A DNA stretch of 64,000 bases from Massilia oculi. GTDB taxonomy: Bacteria; Pseudomonadota; Gammaproteobacteria; Burkholderiales; Burkholderiaceae_D. Every line of letters begins with the position of its first letter. Positions within the stretch are counted from its first letter, which is position 1. Location: positions 1,488,001 to 1,552,000 of the forward strand of contig NZ_CP029343.1 of the NCBI RefSeq assembly GCF_003143515.1. The letters run 5' to 3'. The notes below the pieces were generated by a model, which was given only the letters and a program-made list of their open reading frames with translations, made no database searches and had not been told where the DNA came from. Below, piece after piece: positions 1 through 12,277 of the stretch. Both the position numbers and the translations under genes were made by a program.

Positions 1-479
1 TTGAGTCGCCGCAACAGGGGACGCAGCTCTTCCGACAGCATTGCGTGCGCCGCCTCCGTCTCGCCGGCGGCGATGTGCTTGATCATCGCATCCTGGCCCG
101 TCTTGTACAGCGCGGCTTCCTTGCTCATCTGTTCGAGCAGCGCGACCGCTTTCGGGTTGGCCAGCGCATCCTTCATCTGGACCAGGATATCGTCGATCGC
201 CTTACGCGACGTCATGATGGCATCGACCTGGCGCGCATGGTCTGCCGCGTCGCTGCTCAGCAGCATATTGCGCAGCGCGATCGCGATGTCGTTGACCTCG
301 GCCTGCACCCTGTTGGTCAGCTCGATGCGCGGCATCCGTCCGTTGACGATCTCATTGGTGCCGGCATTGATCCGGCCCAGCATCGCGTTACTCATCACGA
401 TCATCAGCACCAGCATGGCGCAGATCACGCCATAGCCCAGGGCGAGCCGTTTTCCGATATTCAGGTTTGCGAGTTTCAT
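1..479 (-). CDS. Methyl-accepting chemotaxis protein, N-terminal part (runs off the left edge)
   Basis: The reading frame starts at an ATG complementary to 477-479 and stays open to base 1, giving about 159 residues of the N-terminus only. It begins MKLANLNIGKRLALGYGV, followed by a hydrophobic segment (about residues 15-33). After that comes a helical periplasmic region of the 4-helix-bundle MCP type (an RIELTNRVQAEVNDIAIALRN-like stretch near residue 55). This N-terminal layout is typical of Tsr/Tar-like transducers. The HAMP and signalling domains would lie outside the window. It sits 13 bp downstream of cheW in the same direction, so the two are probably cotranscribed and work in the same receptor array. 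The ligand cannot be inferred. Confidence 0.85.
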   Translation of the reverse strand, partial: MKLANLNIGKRLALGYGVICAMLVLMIVMSNAMLGRINAGTNEIVNGRMPRIELTNRVQAEVNDIAIALRNMLLSSDAADHARQVDAIMTSRKAIDDILVQMKDALANPKAVALLEQMSKEAALYKTGQDAMIKHIAAGETEAAHAMLSEELRPLLRRL

Positions 480-492
480 GGTGGTTTCTCTC

Positions 493-963
493 TCAGGCAG
501 CGCGTGGCAGCGCGGCCACCAGTCCGAGCTCGTCGGACTGCATCAGTTTGTCGATATCGAGCAGGATCAGCATCCGCTCGTCCACGGTGCCCAGGCCGAG
601 CAGGCAGTTGCCGTCCAGCGTGGCCTGCATCTCGGGGGCGGGCCGGACCTGGTCCGGGCTCAAGGTCACCACGTCCGAAACGCTGTCGACCACCATGCCG
701 ATCACGTGATGCTCGATGTTCAGGATGATCACCACGGTGAAGGCGTCATACGCCGCCTCGCCGATGCCGAACTTCAGGCGCATGTCGACGATCGGAACGA
801 TGGCGCCGCGCAGGTTGATGATGCCCTTCAGATAGTCGGGCGCGCTGGCCAGGCGGGTCGGCGTTTCGTAGCCGCGGATCTCCTGCACTTTAAGGATGCT
901 GATTGCATACTCTTCCTTTCCGAGGCGGAAAGACAGCACCTGGTTTTCATCGTTTGCTTCCAT
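493..963 (-). CDS. cheW: Chemotaxis coupling protein CheW
   Basis: This 156-residue protein couples MCP receptors to the CheA kinase in the chemosensory array. It matches CheW from end to end: an N-terminal QVLSFRLGKEEYAISILKV strand pair, a central region around LKGIINLRGAIVPIVDMR (about residues 45-62), and a C-terminal ILLDIDKLM helix. The ATG at 963 is chosen because AAGGGG lies just upstream and the family starts here; the frame is open further upstream but that extension is unlike CheW. An MCP gene follows 13 bp downstream. An intergenic space of about 250 bp separates it from the divergent GNAT gene and should hold both promoters. Confidence 0.95.
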   Translation of the reverse strand: MEANDENQVLSFRLGKEEYAISILKVQEIRGYETPTRLASAPDYLKGIINLRGAIVPIVDMRLKFGIGEAAYDAFTVVIILNIEHHVIGMVVDSVSDVVTLSPDQVRPAPEMQATLDGNCLLGLGTVDERMLILLDIDKLMQSDELGLVAALPRAA

Positions 964-1214
964 CGTGTTCCCCTTTTCCAGCTTGACCGGATTGTTTGAA
1001 TTTCCAACAGGAAATACAGTACAAGCGGCACTTCTCGCTGTCGATGGACAACTGTCAAGAAATGTAAATTTTTCTGGTTTTTCGAGTAAAGTATGGCGCC
1101 AGTGCAACGGGTTTGACCCGCATGTCCATGTCGGCCGACGATCATTGGCACACATTATGCTTAGGAAATAACAGTCCGCCGTGCCGGCGCCCTCCACCCA
1201 ACCAGGAGCCCTCT

Positions 1215-1745
1215 ATGATCATCCGCCGACTCGCACCACGCGCCATCGCCGAATTCAGGCCGCAGCTGGCCACGCTGCTGCTCGACGCCGTCGCCGATGG
1301 CCATTCGCTGGGCTTTCTCAACGGACTCGACCAGGAACTGCTGGACGCCTACTGGCAGGGAGTGACGGACGAGGTCGGCGCGGGACGGCGCGTGCTGCTG
1401 GTGGCCGAGCGCGGCGGCGCGATCGTCGGCAGCGCCCAGCTCGATCTGTGCATGAAAGCCAACGGCGCCAACCGCGCCGAGGTGCAGAAGGTGCTGGTGC
1501 ATTGCACCGAGCGCCGCCGGGGCATCGGCACCGCCCTGATGCAGGCGCTCGAAATCGAGGCGCTGGTGCTGCGCCGCGGCCTGCTGTTCCTCGATACGGC
1601 GGCCGGGTCCGAGGCCGAGCAGCTGTACCGCAAGAACGGCTACCAGCGGGTCGGCGAGCTGCCCGAGTACGCCTGCACCCCGAACGGGCGCTGGCACGCG
1701 ACGGCGATCTATTACAAGACGCTGTTTACCCGGGTCCGTTCCTGA
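1215..1745 (+). CDS. GNAT family N-acetyltransferase
   Basis: This is a predicted acetyl-CoA-dependent N-acetyltransferase of 176 residues. The core GNAT fold is visible: strand IVGSAQLDL, then the acetyl-CoA pyrophosphate-binding segment VQKVLVHCTERRRGIGTALM (about residues 92-111, R/QxxGxG/A type), then LLFLDTAAGSEAEQLYRKNGY near the C-terminus, the usual last helix and strand. The ATG at 1215 is favoured by AGGAGC at 1203-1208; an upstream in-frame ATG would add 34 unrelated residues. It is transcribed divergently from cheW. The substrate is unknown. Confidence 0.85.
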   Translation: MIIRRLAPRAIAEFRPQLATLLLDAVADGHSLGFLNGLDQELLDAYWQGVTDEVGAGRRVLLVAERGGAIVGSAQLDLCMKANGANRAEVQKVLVHCTERRRGIGTALMQALEIEALVLRRGLLFLDTAAGSEAEQLYRKNGYQRVGELPEYACTPNGRWHATAIYYKTLFTRVRS

Positions 1746-1865
1746 TCCGCGGCGTCCGCGCAACCGTCCCGTCCAGCGTGGCGTTTGCCACACGCCGCCG
1801 TGCCGCGGGTGTGCGCCGGGACGATTGCGCGTAGAATCGCCGGTTCGAACATTCCGGAAAGCAAT

Positions 1866-4439
1866 GTGACTGGCGCCTCCTCCACGATGACCCGCAGGCC
1901 GCTGCGGGCCTACCTGCTCTGGCTCGTCCTGGCGACCTTGTTGCCGGGCATGGTAGGCGCGTCGCTATTGTTTATCGACCAATACCGCAAGAGCCGCGCC
2001 CAGTACGAACGCAACACCATGCAGACGGTGCGCGCGCTGGTGCACACGGTGGACAGCAAGCTGCTGCAGGCGCAGGCGATCGCCCAGACGCTCTCCACCT
2101 TCGACGCGCTGCAGAGCGCCGATTTCGCGCACGCGCACCGCCAGGCGCGCGAAGCCATGCTTCTGGCCGGCCGCGATATGAGCGCCGTCCTGCGCGACCG
2201 CAGCGGACAGCAGATCTTCAACACCAGCCGCCCTTACGGTGCCAACCTCCCGATCGAACCCACCCGGCAGCTGGAATCCGTATTCGCCAGCGGCAAGCCC
2301 TCGGTCTCGAACGTGTTCACCAGCGCGGTGCTCAAGCGTCCCACGGTCAGCCTCGACGTCCCGGTGCTGGTCGACGGCCGCGTCGCTTACGTGCTGAGCG
2401 TCGGGGTGCGGCCCGGCTACTTCGACGACATGCTGTCGCCGAAGGCGGTGGCGGACGGCGCGCGCGCCTCGGTGATCGACGCCGCCGGCATCATCTTCGC
2501 GCGCAACCTCAGCCCCGAGCTGTTCGTCGGCAAGCGCGTCACCGATCCGCTGTACCGCGCCCTTCAAAATGCGCGCGAAGGGATCGTGCCCTCGGTTTCG
2601 CAGGAAGGCACGACCCTCCTGACCTTCTATTCGCGCTCGCGCACCACCGGCTGGCACGTGGCGATCGGCGTGCCGCGCGCGAACCTGAACCAGACCCTGT
2701 TCGAGCCGCTGGCGGCGCTCCTGACCGGCGTCACCCTGCTGTTCGCGATCGGCCTGTGGCTGGCCTGGCAGATCGGCGGCCGGCTGGCCAGTTCGGTCCA
2801 GGGCCTCACCGCGCCGGCGGTGGCCCTGGGCAAGGGAGAAGATCCGCCGCGCTTCAACCAGACCTACGTCAGGGAGACCGCCGAAGTGGCCGAGGCGATC
2901 GGCGCCGCATCGCGCCTGCTGGGCCAGCGCGCCCAGGCGCTGGCGGTCAAGGAAGCCGAGCTGCGCGACGCGCATCGCATGGCGCGCTTCGGCACCTGGC
3001 ACCTCACGCTGGCTACCGGCGCGGTCGAGACTTCCGAATCGGTGCCTTATATCTACGGGCGCGAGCTATTGCCCCATGCGCAGCAGCGCGGCACCCTGCT
3101 GACCGAGGAGTCGTGGGAAAAGGTTGACGCCCTGCTGCGCGAACTGGCGCGCGACGGCGGCACCGGCCGCCTGCAGCTGCAGGTGCTGCACGGCGAAGGC
3201 CACCGCATCTGGATCGACATGCACTGCGAAGCGGTGCACGACGCCGAGGGCCGCGTGACGGCGGTGCGCGGCACCATCCAGGACGTCACCGACCGCGTCA
3301 ACGCCGAGGAAGGATTGCGCGAGGCCGACCGCCGCAAGAACGAATTCCTGGCCATGCTGGCGCACGAGCTGAGAAACCCGCTGGCGCCGATCGCCTCCGG
3401 CGCCCAGTTGCTGGGCCAGGACAATCTCGATCCGGCGCGCACGCGCCAGATCAGCGGCATCATCGCGCGCCAGGCGCGTCACATGGCGGGCCTGGTCGAC
3501 GACCTGCTGGACGTGTCGCGCGTGACGCGCGGCCTGGTGGCCCTGTCCAAGGACCGCATCGACATCAACGAAGTGGTGCGGGAAGCGCTGGAACAGGTGG
3601 GCGAACCGCTGCGCCAGAAGCGCCACCATCTGCAGACGGAACTGCTGCCGGCGCCGGCCTGGGTGATGGGCGACCGCAAGCGCCTGGTGCAGGTGGTCGG
3701 CAACCTGCTGCACAACGCGGTCAAGTTCACGCAGGCGGCAGGCGAGCTGAAAGTCGCGCTCGAACTCGACGAGAAGACCGTGCGCATCGTGGTGGCCGAC
3801 AACGGCATCGGCATGCTGCCGGACGAGCTGGAACGCGCTTTCGAGATGTTCGTGCAGGGCGAGCGCACGCCGGACCGCACCCAGGGCGGCCTGGGCATCG
3901 GGCTGGCGCTGGTGCGCAGCCTGGTCCAGCTGCACAGCGGCAGCGTGGCGGTGCAGAGTCCCGGCCAGGGCCAGGGCAGCACCTTCACGGTGACACTGCC
4001 GCGCTGCGCCGAGCGCAGGACGGGGGCGCCCGGCGCCGGGTTCGACGCGGCGACGGCGACGTCGGCGCCCGCCCTGAAGGTGATGGTGGTGGACGACAAC
4101 GTCGACGCGGCCCAGGTGCTGGCGATGTACGTCGGCGCCGCCGGCCACGAAGTCGCGGTCGAGCACGACCCGTTCGCGGCGCTGGCGCGCGCCGAGGCGT
4201 TCGCGCCCGACGCCTGCCTGCTCGACATCGGCCTGCCCGGCATGGACGGCCACGAACTGGCGCGCCGCCTGCGCGCGCTGCCGGCCACCTCAGGGGCGCT
4301 GCTGGTGGCTGTCACCGGCTACGGCCAGGCCCAGGACCGCGAGGCCAGCCGCAACGCCGGCTTCGACCATCACCTGGTGAAGCCGGTCGACATGGGCGAG
4401 CTGGAACGGATCCTGGCGGCGGCCAAGATCAGCGCTTGA
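1866..4439 (+). CDS. Hybrid sensor histidine kinase / response regulator
   Basis: This is a membrane-bound hybrid kinase of about 857 residues. In order it has a transmembrane segment (about 17-36), a periplasmic sensor region of about 245 residues (Cache/CHASE-like, with NTSRPYG and [12 protein letters not shown]), a second membrane segment (about 286-306), a PAS region (about 365-480, [10 protein letters not shown]), HisKA with the phospho-acceptor box [16 protein letters not shown] (about 495), an HATPase domain ([22 protein letters not shown]) and a C-terminal receiver ([28 protein letters not shown]). The GTG at 1866 has GGAAAG four bases upstream; the ATG at 1887 is an alternative without a clear ribosome site. 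No output regulator lies next to it. Its 3' end overlaps the convergent peptidase gene by 11 bp. Confidence 0.9.
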   Translation: MTGASSTMTRRPLRAYLLWLVLATLLPGMVGASLLFIDQYRKSRAQYERNTMQTVRALVHTVDSKLLQAQAIAQTLSTFDALQSADFAHAHRQAREAMLLAGRDMSAVLRDRSGQQIFNTSRPYGANLPIEPTRQLESVFASGKPSVSNVFTSAVLKRPTVSLDVPVLVDGRVAYVLSVGVRPGYFDDMLSPKAVADGARASVIDAAGIIFARNLSPELFVGKRVTDPLYRALQNAREGIVPSVSQEGTTLLTFYSRSRTTGWHVAIGVPRANLNQTLFEPLAALLTGVTLLFAIGLWLAWQIGGRLASSVQGLTAPAVALGKGEDPPRFNQTYVRETAEVAEAIGAASRLLGQRAQALAVKEAELRDAHRMARFGTWHLTLATGAVETSESVPYIYGRELLPHAQQRGTLLTEESWEKVDALLRELARDGGTGRLQLQVLHGEGHRIWIDMHCEAVHDAEGRVTAVRGTIQDVTDRVNAEEGLREADRRKNEFLAMLAHELRNPLAPIASGAQLLGQDNLDPARTRQISGIIARQARHMAGLVDDLLDVSRVTRGLVALSKDRIDINEVVREALEQVGEPLRQKRHHLQTELLPAPAWVMGDRKRLVQVVGNLLHNAVKFTQAAGELKVALELDEKTVRIVVADNGIGMLPDELERAFEMFVQGERTPDRTQGGLGIGLALVRSLVQLHSGSVAVQSPGQGQGSTFTVTLPRCAERRTGAPGAGFDAATATSAPALKVMVVDDNVDAAQVLAMYVGAAGHEVAVEHDPFAALARAEAFAPDACLLDIGLPGMDGHELARRLRALPATSGALLVAVTGYGQAQDREASRNAGFDHHLVKPVDMGELERILAAAKISA

Positions 4440-6063
4440 CGCTGCCGAAGGCTTCGCCCTTCTTCCAGGTCGGCATGGTCGGCGCGTTGGCGACGGCGTA
4501 GCCGAGGTTGAGCGTGAACTGGGCCTGCTGCACCATGCCCGACAGATCCCATTCCGAACGGTATTCGTCGCTGACCTGGTGGTAGTGTTCCTTGAAGCCC
4601 TTGATGTTGGCGCTCGACTCGTGCTGGTGCTGCTCGAACTCGAAGTGGCCGTCGCCCGAGAACACGGCCGAACCGACGTTGAAGGCCGGGACGCCAGCCT
4701 TCGCGAAGGCGAAGTGGTCGGCGCGGAAGTAGGCGCCCGACAGGTCGGGAACGGCCGGCGCGATCTTGAGGCCCATCGATTTCGCCACCTGCCGCGAGGT
4801 TTCGTACAGCGAGCTGCGCTCGGCGCCGGCCACGCCGATGTCCCTGGTGCGGCCCACGAAGTTCAGGCTGTCCAGGTTCAGGTCGGCGGCGGTCTGCGCC
4901 AGCGGCCACACCGGCTTGGCGACATAGGCGGCGGCGCCCAGCAAGCCCTGCTCTTCGGCCGCCGGCCACAGGAAGATCTGGGTGCGCCTGGCCGGCTTCT
5001 TGACGGCTTCGGCCGCCATCGCCAGCAACGCGGCAGTGCCCGAGGCGTTGTCGATCGCGCCGTTGTAGATGCGGTCGGCCTTCGGGTCGTCGCCGGGTTT
5101 CGCTTCGGCGATGCCCATGTGATCCCAGTGCGAGGAGTAGACCACGGCCTGTTCCTTCAGCTTCGGGTCGCTGCCGGGCACGATGCCGACCACGTTGAAC
5201 TGTTCCACCGGGCGGATGGTCGAGCGCAGCGCGACCTTGGCAGCCACCTTGAGGTCGACCGGGCGGAAATCGCGCCGCTCGGCCTGGGCGCGCAGCCCGT
5301 CGAGGTCGTGGCCGCCGGCGGCGAACAGTTCGCGCGCGGTGTCTTCGTGCAGCCAGCCTTCCATCTGATTGCCGTTGCCCTTGAGGCTGAAGCGCTCGTT
5401 GCCGAAGCCGTTGGCCGGCACGCTCCACGGGTAGGAGGCCGACCGCGTGGTATGGATCAGGAGCACGCCGGCGGCGCCGCGGCGCGCGGCTTCCTCGAAT
5501 TTATAGATCCAGCGGCCGTACCAGGTGTAGGCCTTGCCGGCGAAGCGGTTCGGTTCTTCCGCGGTGGGCTGTGGATCGTCGACCATCATGACCAGGATCT
5601 TGCCCTTGGCGTCCAGGCCCTTGTAGTCGTCCCATTTCTCCTCTGGCGCGGCGGCGCCATAGCCGACGAAGACCAGCGGCGCGTCGAAGGCCACGTTCTC
5701 CTTGCCGCTCCTGGTGCCCATCACGATGCCCTTGCCGAGTTCCGGCCTGATGGTCTTGCCGCCGGCAGTGAAGGTGGCGCTCCCCTCGACCAGCTTGCTG
5801 CCCTCGATCTCGACCTTCTGGCGATAGCCGCCACCGGGAATCTGCTTCAGCCCGATCAGGGCGGCCTGGGTCTCGAGATAGCGCACGGTCAGGTCGCCGC
5901 CGCGCTGGCCGGTGCCGCGGCCTTCGAGCAGGTCATCGGCCAGGAACGACAGGTGCGCGCGCAGCGCGGTTTCGGAGATGGCGGACGGCTGCTGGGCATA
6001 CGCTGCCTGTGACAGGGTGAGGACGACGGCGCTGGCGGCCAGGGCAAGGGGATGAAGACGCAT
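4429..6063 (-). CDS. Secreted M28-family zinc metallopeptidase with PA domain
   Basis: A 544-residue exported peptidase, probably an aminopeptidase. A Sec signal peptide is clear (MRLHPLALAASAVVLTLSQA, cleavage after AYA). A protease-associated insert follows (GYGAAAPEEKWDDYKGLDAK region to VLLIHTTRS). The M28 catalytic domain has the expected di-zinc ligands: H in SHWDHMG (about 312), D in AIDNASGTAA (about 337), the EE pair in AAEEQGLLG (about 368), D in LNLDSLNF (about 396) and H in YHQVSDEY (about 494). All ligands are intact, so it should be active in the periplasm or outside the cell. It is a single gene, convergent with the hybrid kinase. Confidence 0.93.
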   Translation of the reverse strand: MRLHPLALAASAVVLTLSQAAYAQQPSAISETALRAHLSFLADDLLEGRGTGQRGGDLTVRYLETQAALIGLKQIPGGGYRQKVEIEGSKLVEGSATFTAGGKTIRPELGKGIVMGTRSGKENVAFDAPLVFVGYGAAAPEEKWDDYKGLDAKGKILVMMVDDPQPTAEEPNRFAGKAYTWYGRWIYKFEEAARRGAAGVLLIHTTRSASYPWSVPANGFGNERFSLKGNGNQMEGWLHEDTARELFAAGGHDLDGLRAQAERRDFRPVDLKVAAKVALRSTIRPVEQFNVVGIVPGSDPKLKEQAVVYSSHWDHMGIAEAKPGDDPKADRIYNGAIDNASGTAALLAMAAEAVKKPARRTQIFLWPAAEEQGLLGAAAYVAKPVWPLAQTAADLNLDSLNFVGRTRDIGVAGAERSSLYETSRQVAKSMGLKIAPAVPDLSGAYFRADHFAFAKAGVPAFNVGSAVFSGDGHFEFEQHQHESSANIKGFKEHYHQVSDEYRSEWDLSGMVQQAQFTLNLGYAVANAPTMPTWKKGEAFGSVKR

Positions 6064-6173
6064 CGATGTTCCGTGACGGTGTGGTGAAAAAGACCATCTT
6101 AAACCAATAGCGCTCCATCCTGTCGGTCACCTGCAATGACGCTTGGAGGAAGCGCCGGGCAGGCTTCATGCGC

Positions 6174-6869
6174 TCACTGCCCCAGCCACAGCCGGTAGCC
6201 GACGCCGGTTTCGGTCAGCAGGTGGCGCGGCTGGGTCGGATCGGCTTCGAGCTTGTGGCGCAGGTGGCCCATATAGATGCGCAGGTAGTGGCCGCTTTCC
6301 GCATGCCCCGGTCCCCATACGGCGCGCAGCAGTTGGGGATTGGTCATCACTCGGCCCGCATTGGCGGCCAGCACCGACAGCAGGCGGTACTCGGTCGGCG
6401 TCAGGTGCACATGTTCTCCGTTGCGGGTGACCGCGCGCGCCTGCGGGTCGACGGTCACGTCGCCGAAATGGATTGCGCCGTCGCCGCCGGCGCCGCCCTG
6501 GCGCTGGCGGCGCAAGGTGGCGCGCACGCGCGCCAGCAGTTCGCCGGTGCCGAAGGGCTTGGTCAGATAGTCGTCGGCGCCGGCGTCGAGCGCGCGGATC
6601 TTTTCGCCCTCTGCCACCCGCGCCGACAGAACGATGATGGGCACCGTCGACCACTTGCGCACGTCCTGGATGAAGTCGATGCCGTCGCCATCGGGCAGGC
6701 CGAGGTCCAGCACCACCAGGTCGGGCCGGCGCGTGCCGGCGTCGATCAGGCCCCGCCCCATGCTCACCGACTCGTGCACCTGCCAGCCTTCTTGCTCGAG
6801 GGCGGCGCGCACGAAGCGGCGGATGTGCGGTTCGTCCTCGACCAGCAAGGCGCAGGGGGCATCAGTCAT
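6174..6869 (-). CDS. kdpE: Potassium-responsive response regulator KdpE
   Basis: An OmpR-family regulator of 231 residues that activates the kdp operon when phosphorylated by KdpD. The receiver domain shows LLVEDEPHIRRF, the phospho-acceptor LVVLDLGLPDGDGIDF (about residue 53), IIVLSAR and LTKPFGTGEL. The winged-helix C-terminal domain shows VHLTPTEYRLLSVLAANAG and HYLRIYMGHLRHKLE. The ATG at 6869 overlaps the end of kdpD by 8 bp, so translation is coupled. It is the last gene of the kdp operon. Confidence 0.97.
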   Translation of the reverse strand: MTDAPCALLVEDEPHIRRFVRAALEQEGWQVHESVSMGRGLIDAGTRRPDLVVLDLGLPDGDGIDFIQDVRKWSTVPIIVLSARVAEGEKIRALDAGADDYLTKPFGTGELLARVRATLRRQRQGGAGGDGAIHFGDVTVDPQARAVTRNGEHVHLTPTEYRLLSVLAANAGRVMTNPQLLRAVWGPGHAESGHYLRIYMGHLRHKLEADPTQPRHLLTETGVGYRLWLGQ

Positions 6870-9570
6870 TGTCTCTTTCCATCGAAAGCATGTCAAAGGC
6901 AGGCGGCGTGCCGGCCGGCAGCGAGAACACGAAACCGGCGCCGCCCAGCGGCGAATCGCAGGCCCGGATCGCGCCGCCATGCGCCTCCACGATCGCGCGG
7001 CAGATCGCCAGGCCCAGCCCCACACCCGGCAAGGCTGATTCGCGTTCGCCGCGCGTGAACTTCTCGAAGATCGCTTCTTCGCTGCCCGGGCGCAGGCCCG
7101 GACCGTCGTCGCAGACGGTGACGTCGATCCAGGCGCCGCGCCGGCTTGCCGCGATCTCGATGCGGGAGCCGCTTGGCGTGTATTTTGCGGCATTCTCGAC
7201 CAGGTTGCACAGCACGCGCTCGATCAGCACCGCATCGAAGCGCACGAGCGGCAGATCCTGCTGCAGGCGCACCGTGACCGCATGATTGCGCAAGGCCGCG
7301 CCGCAGGCGCGCAGCGCGCTGCCGACGACTTCTTCCAGCGCCTGCCATTCCAGATTGAGGTGCACTTCGCCGCTCTCGATGCGCGCCATGTCGAGCAGGT
7401 TGGCGACCAGGGTACCCATGCGCACCGCCTCGTCGTGCAGCGACTGCGCAAGGGCGCGCGGCGCCTCCGGCAATGCCTCGCCGCGCAGCAGCGACTCCGA
7501 CAGCCCGACCAGCGCCGTGAGCGGCGTGCGCAGGTCGTGCGACAGCGCCGCCAGCAGCGAATTGCGCAGGCGTTCGGATGCCATGCTCACCAGCGCCGCC
7601 TGGGCCACCTCGACGTAGTGCACGCGCTCGAGCGCGATCGCGGCCAGCGCCGCCAGCGCGTCGAGCTGGCGGCGCTGCTCGGGCGCCAGCACCCAGCGCC
7701 CGCCTTCCGGCGCGATCGCCAGCACGCCGCGGGTGCGCATCGGCGCCACCAGCGGCAGGTAGAACGAGGCGCTGGCCGGCAGGGTGTCGGTGCCCAGGCC
7801 CGCCGGCTGCGCATGGTCGAAGGCCCATTGCGCCACGCCCGGATCGACGTCGGGTGGCAGCGGCGCGGCGGGACCGCCATCGTCCGCCGGCGGCATGCCG
7901 AGCCGCCCTTCTGCATCCGGCACCAGCAGGGTGGCGTGGGCGCCGAAGGCGTTGTGGATCACGGCGCGGCTCGATTCGAACACCTGCGAGGCCGCCAGCA
8001 CGCCGGACAGTTCGCGCGCGAACTCGTACAGCGCGCGCACCCGCCGTTCGCGCTCGCCGGCGGCGCGCGCCTGGAAGCGCAGGCCGGCCGTCAGGTGCCC
8101 GGTGATCAGCCCGACCGCGAGCATCACGCCGAACGTGACCACGTACTGGAAATCCGACACCGCGAAGGTGAAGCGCGGCGGCACGTAGAAGAAATCGAAG
8201 CAGGCCACGCCGACACAGGTCGCGGTCACCGACGGCGCGCGGCCGAAGCGCATCGCCACCAGCAGCACCACCAGCAGGAACAGCATGGCGATGTTGACCA
8301 GATCGAAACGGACGCTCAGGGGCGCTGCAAGCAACGCCGCCAGCAGGCTGGCGCCACCGGCCCAGGCGTGCGAGGACAGCGGCTGCCGCTCCGACGGTGC
8401 ACGCCCCGTGGCTGCGGCCGGCGGAGGCGCCACCGCCGGCTGGCCGATCTCGACCAGGTCGACGCCGGGCGCCTGGCGCGCCAGGCGGCGCGCGGTGCGG
8501 CGGCGCCAGGGCCAGCGTGAACGTGAACGGCCCAGCGCGATGCGCGACAGGTTGTGGTCGCGCGCGTAGTCGAGCGTGACGGCGGCGACGTCGTCTCCCG
8601 ACAGCACGGCGGTGGCGGCGCCCAGGCTGTCCGCCAGCGCGAGCGTGTCCATGACGCGCTCGCGCACGGCGTCCGGCAGCCGGGCCAGGCGCGGCGTCTC
8701 GACGTACACCGCATGCCAACCGGCGCCGAGCTGGGACGCCATGCGCGCACCGCTCCTGACCACATGCTCGGCAAGCGGTCCCGGCCCGACGCACACCAGC
8801 AAGCCGGCGCCGGTCTTCCAGATGGCATCGATCGACTGCTGCTCGCGCCAGGCGCGCACGTCGCCCTCGACCCGGTCGGCGGTGCGGCGCAGCGCCAGCT
8901 CGCGCAGCGCGATCAGGTTGCCCTTCCTGAAAAAATTGCCCGCCGCGCGCTCGGCCTGCTGCGGCTGATAGACCTTGCCCTCCTTCAGGCGCGCCAGCAG
9001 CGCGTCGGCCGGCAGGTCGACCATGATCACCTCATGGGCAGCGTCGAACACCCGGTCCGGCACCGTCTCGATCACGCGGATGCCGGCGATGCCACCGACC
9101 ACGTCGTTCAGGCTCTCGAGGTGCTGGACGTTGACCGTGGTGAGCACGTCGATGCCGGCGTCCAGCAGTTCCTCGACGTCCTGCCAGCGCTTGGGATGGC
9201 GCGAGCCGGGCGCGTTGGAATGCGCCAGCTCGTCGACCAGGATGATGCCGGGCGTGCGTTCGAGCGCGGCGTCGAGGTCGAACTCGTCGAGCTGCCGGCC
9301 GCGGTGGTCGATGCGGCGCCGCGGCAGCAGCTCGAGGCCGTCGAGCAGGCGCGCCGTCTCCGCACGGCCGTGGGTCTCGATCACGCCGACCAGCGGCGCT
9401 TTTCCTTCTGCCTGCAACTTGCGCGCTTCCTGGAGCATGGCGTAGGTCTTGCCGACGCCGGCCGAGGCGCCGAAATAGATGCGCAGGCGGCCGCGCGCGG
9501 CACGCCGCTCGTCCTCGCGCATCTGGGCGAGCAAGGCATCGGGATCGGGTCGCTGTTGGTCGTGCGGCAT
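6862..9570 (-). CDS. kdpD: Potassium-sensing histidine kinase KdpD
   Basis: A full-length 902-residue sensor kinase for potassium limitation and turgor. In order it has the N-terminal KdpD domain with Walker A (GASAGVGKTYAML, about residue 33) and LVDELAHSNAPGSRH, a universal-stress-like domain, four closely packed membrane helices (about 400-490), a GAF-like region, HisKA with ALSHDLRTPLTALVGL (about 677) and an HATPase domain (NLVENAAKYTP, CDDGPGLRPG, GVGLGLAI). It lies 3 bp after kdpC and overlaps kdpE, so the sensor pair is in one transcription unit with the pump it controls. Confidence 0.97.
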   Translation of the reverse strand: MPHDQQRPDPDALLAQMREDERRAARGRLRIYFGASAGVGKTYAMLQEARKLQAEGKAPLVGVIETHGRAETARLLDGLELLPRRRIDHRGRQLDEFDLDAALERTPGIILVDELAHSNAPGSRHPKRWQDVEELLDAGIDVLTTVNVQHLESLNDVVGGIAGIRVIETVPDRVFDAAHEVIMVDLPADALLARLKEGKVYQPQQAERAAGNFFRKGNLIALRELALRRTADRVEGDVRAWREQQSIDAIWKTGAGLLVCVGPGPLAEHVVRSGARMASQLGAGWHAVYVETPRLARLPDAVRERVMDTLALADSLGAATAVLSGDDVAAVTLDYARDHNLSRIALGRSRSRWPWRRRTARRLARQAPGVDLVEIGQPAVAPPPAAATGRAPSERQPLSSHAWAGGASLLAALLAAPLSVRFDLVNIAMLFLLVVLLVAMRFGRAPSVTATCVGVACFDFFYVPPRFTFAVSDFQYVVTFGVMLAVGLITGHLTAGLRFQARAAGERERRVRALYEFARELSGVLAASQVFESSRAVIHNAFGAHATLLVPDAEGRLGMPPADDGGPAAPLPPDVDPGVAQWAFDHAQPAGLGTDTLPASASFYLPLVAPMRTRGVLAIAPEGGRWVLAPEQRRQLDALAALAAIALERVHYVEVAQAALVSMASERLRNSLLAALSHDLRTPLTALVGLSESLLRGEALPEAPRALAQSLHDEAVRMGTLVANLLDMARIESGEVHLNLEWQALEEVVGSALRACGAALRNHAVTVRLQQDLPLVRFDAVLIERVLCNLVENAAKYTPSGSRIEIAASRRGAWIDVTVCDDGPGLRPGSEEAIFEKFTRGERESALPGVGLGLAICRAIVEAHGGAIRACDSPLGGAGFVFSLPAGTPPAFDMLSMERDND

Positions 9571-9573
9571 GGT

Positions 9574-10158
9574 TCAGCGAGTATGCCCGCTTTCGGCGTC
9601 CAAGGCCATGTTCAGGGCCAGCACATTGACGCGCGCCTCTCCCAACAGGCCCAGGAAAGGCCGCTCGCTGTGCTTTTCGACCAGGGCCCCGACCCGCTCC
9701 ACCGGCAGCTGGCGCGCACGCGCCACCCGCGCCGCCTGGTAGCGCGCGGCGGCCACGCTGATCTCGGGATCGAGGCCGCTGGCCGAGCTGGTGACCAGGT
9801 CGACCGGCACCGGCGCCGTGTTGCCCGGATCGAGCGCGCGCAGCGCAGCGATGCGGCCCTTGACGGCTTCCTGCAGGGCAGGATTGAGCGGCCCCTGGTT
9901 CGAGCCGCCCGAGCCGCCACCGTTATTGGCCATCGGCGCGGTGGCCGAGGGGCGGCCCCAGAAATAGCCGGGAGAGCTGAACGACTGGCCGATCAGGCGC
10001 GAGCCGACCACCTGGCCGTCCATCTCGACCAGGGTGCCATTGGCCTGGGCCGGAAACGCGGCCCGGGCCACGCCGGTGACCAGGAGCGGATACAGCACGC
10101 CGCAGGCCAGGGTAAGCGCCGCGAACAGCACCAGCGCGGGGCGAAGAATCGATTGCAT
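9574..10158 (-). CDS. kdpC: Potassium-transporting ATPase subunit KdpC
   Basis: A 194-residue single-pass subunit of the KdpFABC pump. The N-terminus has one membrane helix (about residues 8-30), followed by the family signature of a periplasmic domain: [19 protein letters not shown] and [29 protein letters not shown] (quoted in part: [10 protein letters not shown]). The length is usual for KdpC. It stabilises the KdpA-KdpB complex. It is 9 bp from kdpB and 3 bp from kdpD. Confidence 0.97.
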   Translation of the reverse strand: MQSILRPALVLFAALTLACGVLYPLLVTGVARAAFPAQANGTLVEMDGQVVGSRLIGQSFSSPGYFWGRPSATAPMANNGGGSGGSNQGPLNPALQEAVKGRIAALRALDPGNTAPVPVDLVTSSASGLDPEISVAAARYQAARVARARQLPVERVGALVEKHSERPFLGLLGEARVNVLALNMALDAESGHTR

Positions 10159-10167
10159 GACAACTCC

Positions 10168-12276
<2,109 letters not shown>

Positions 12277-12277
12277 A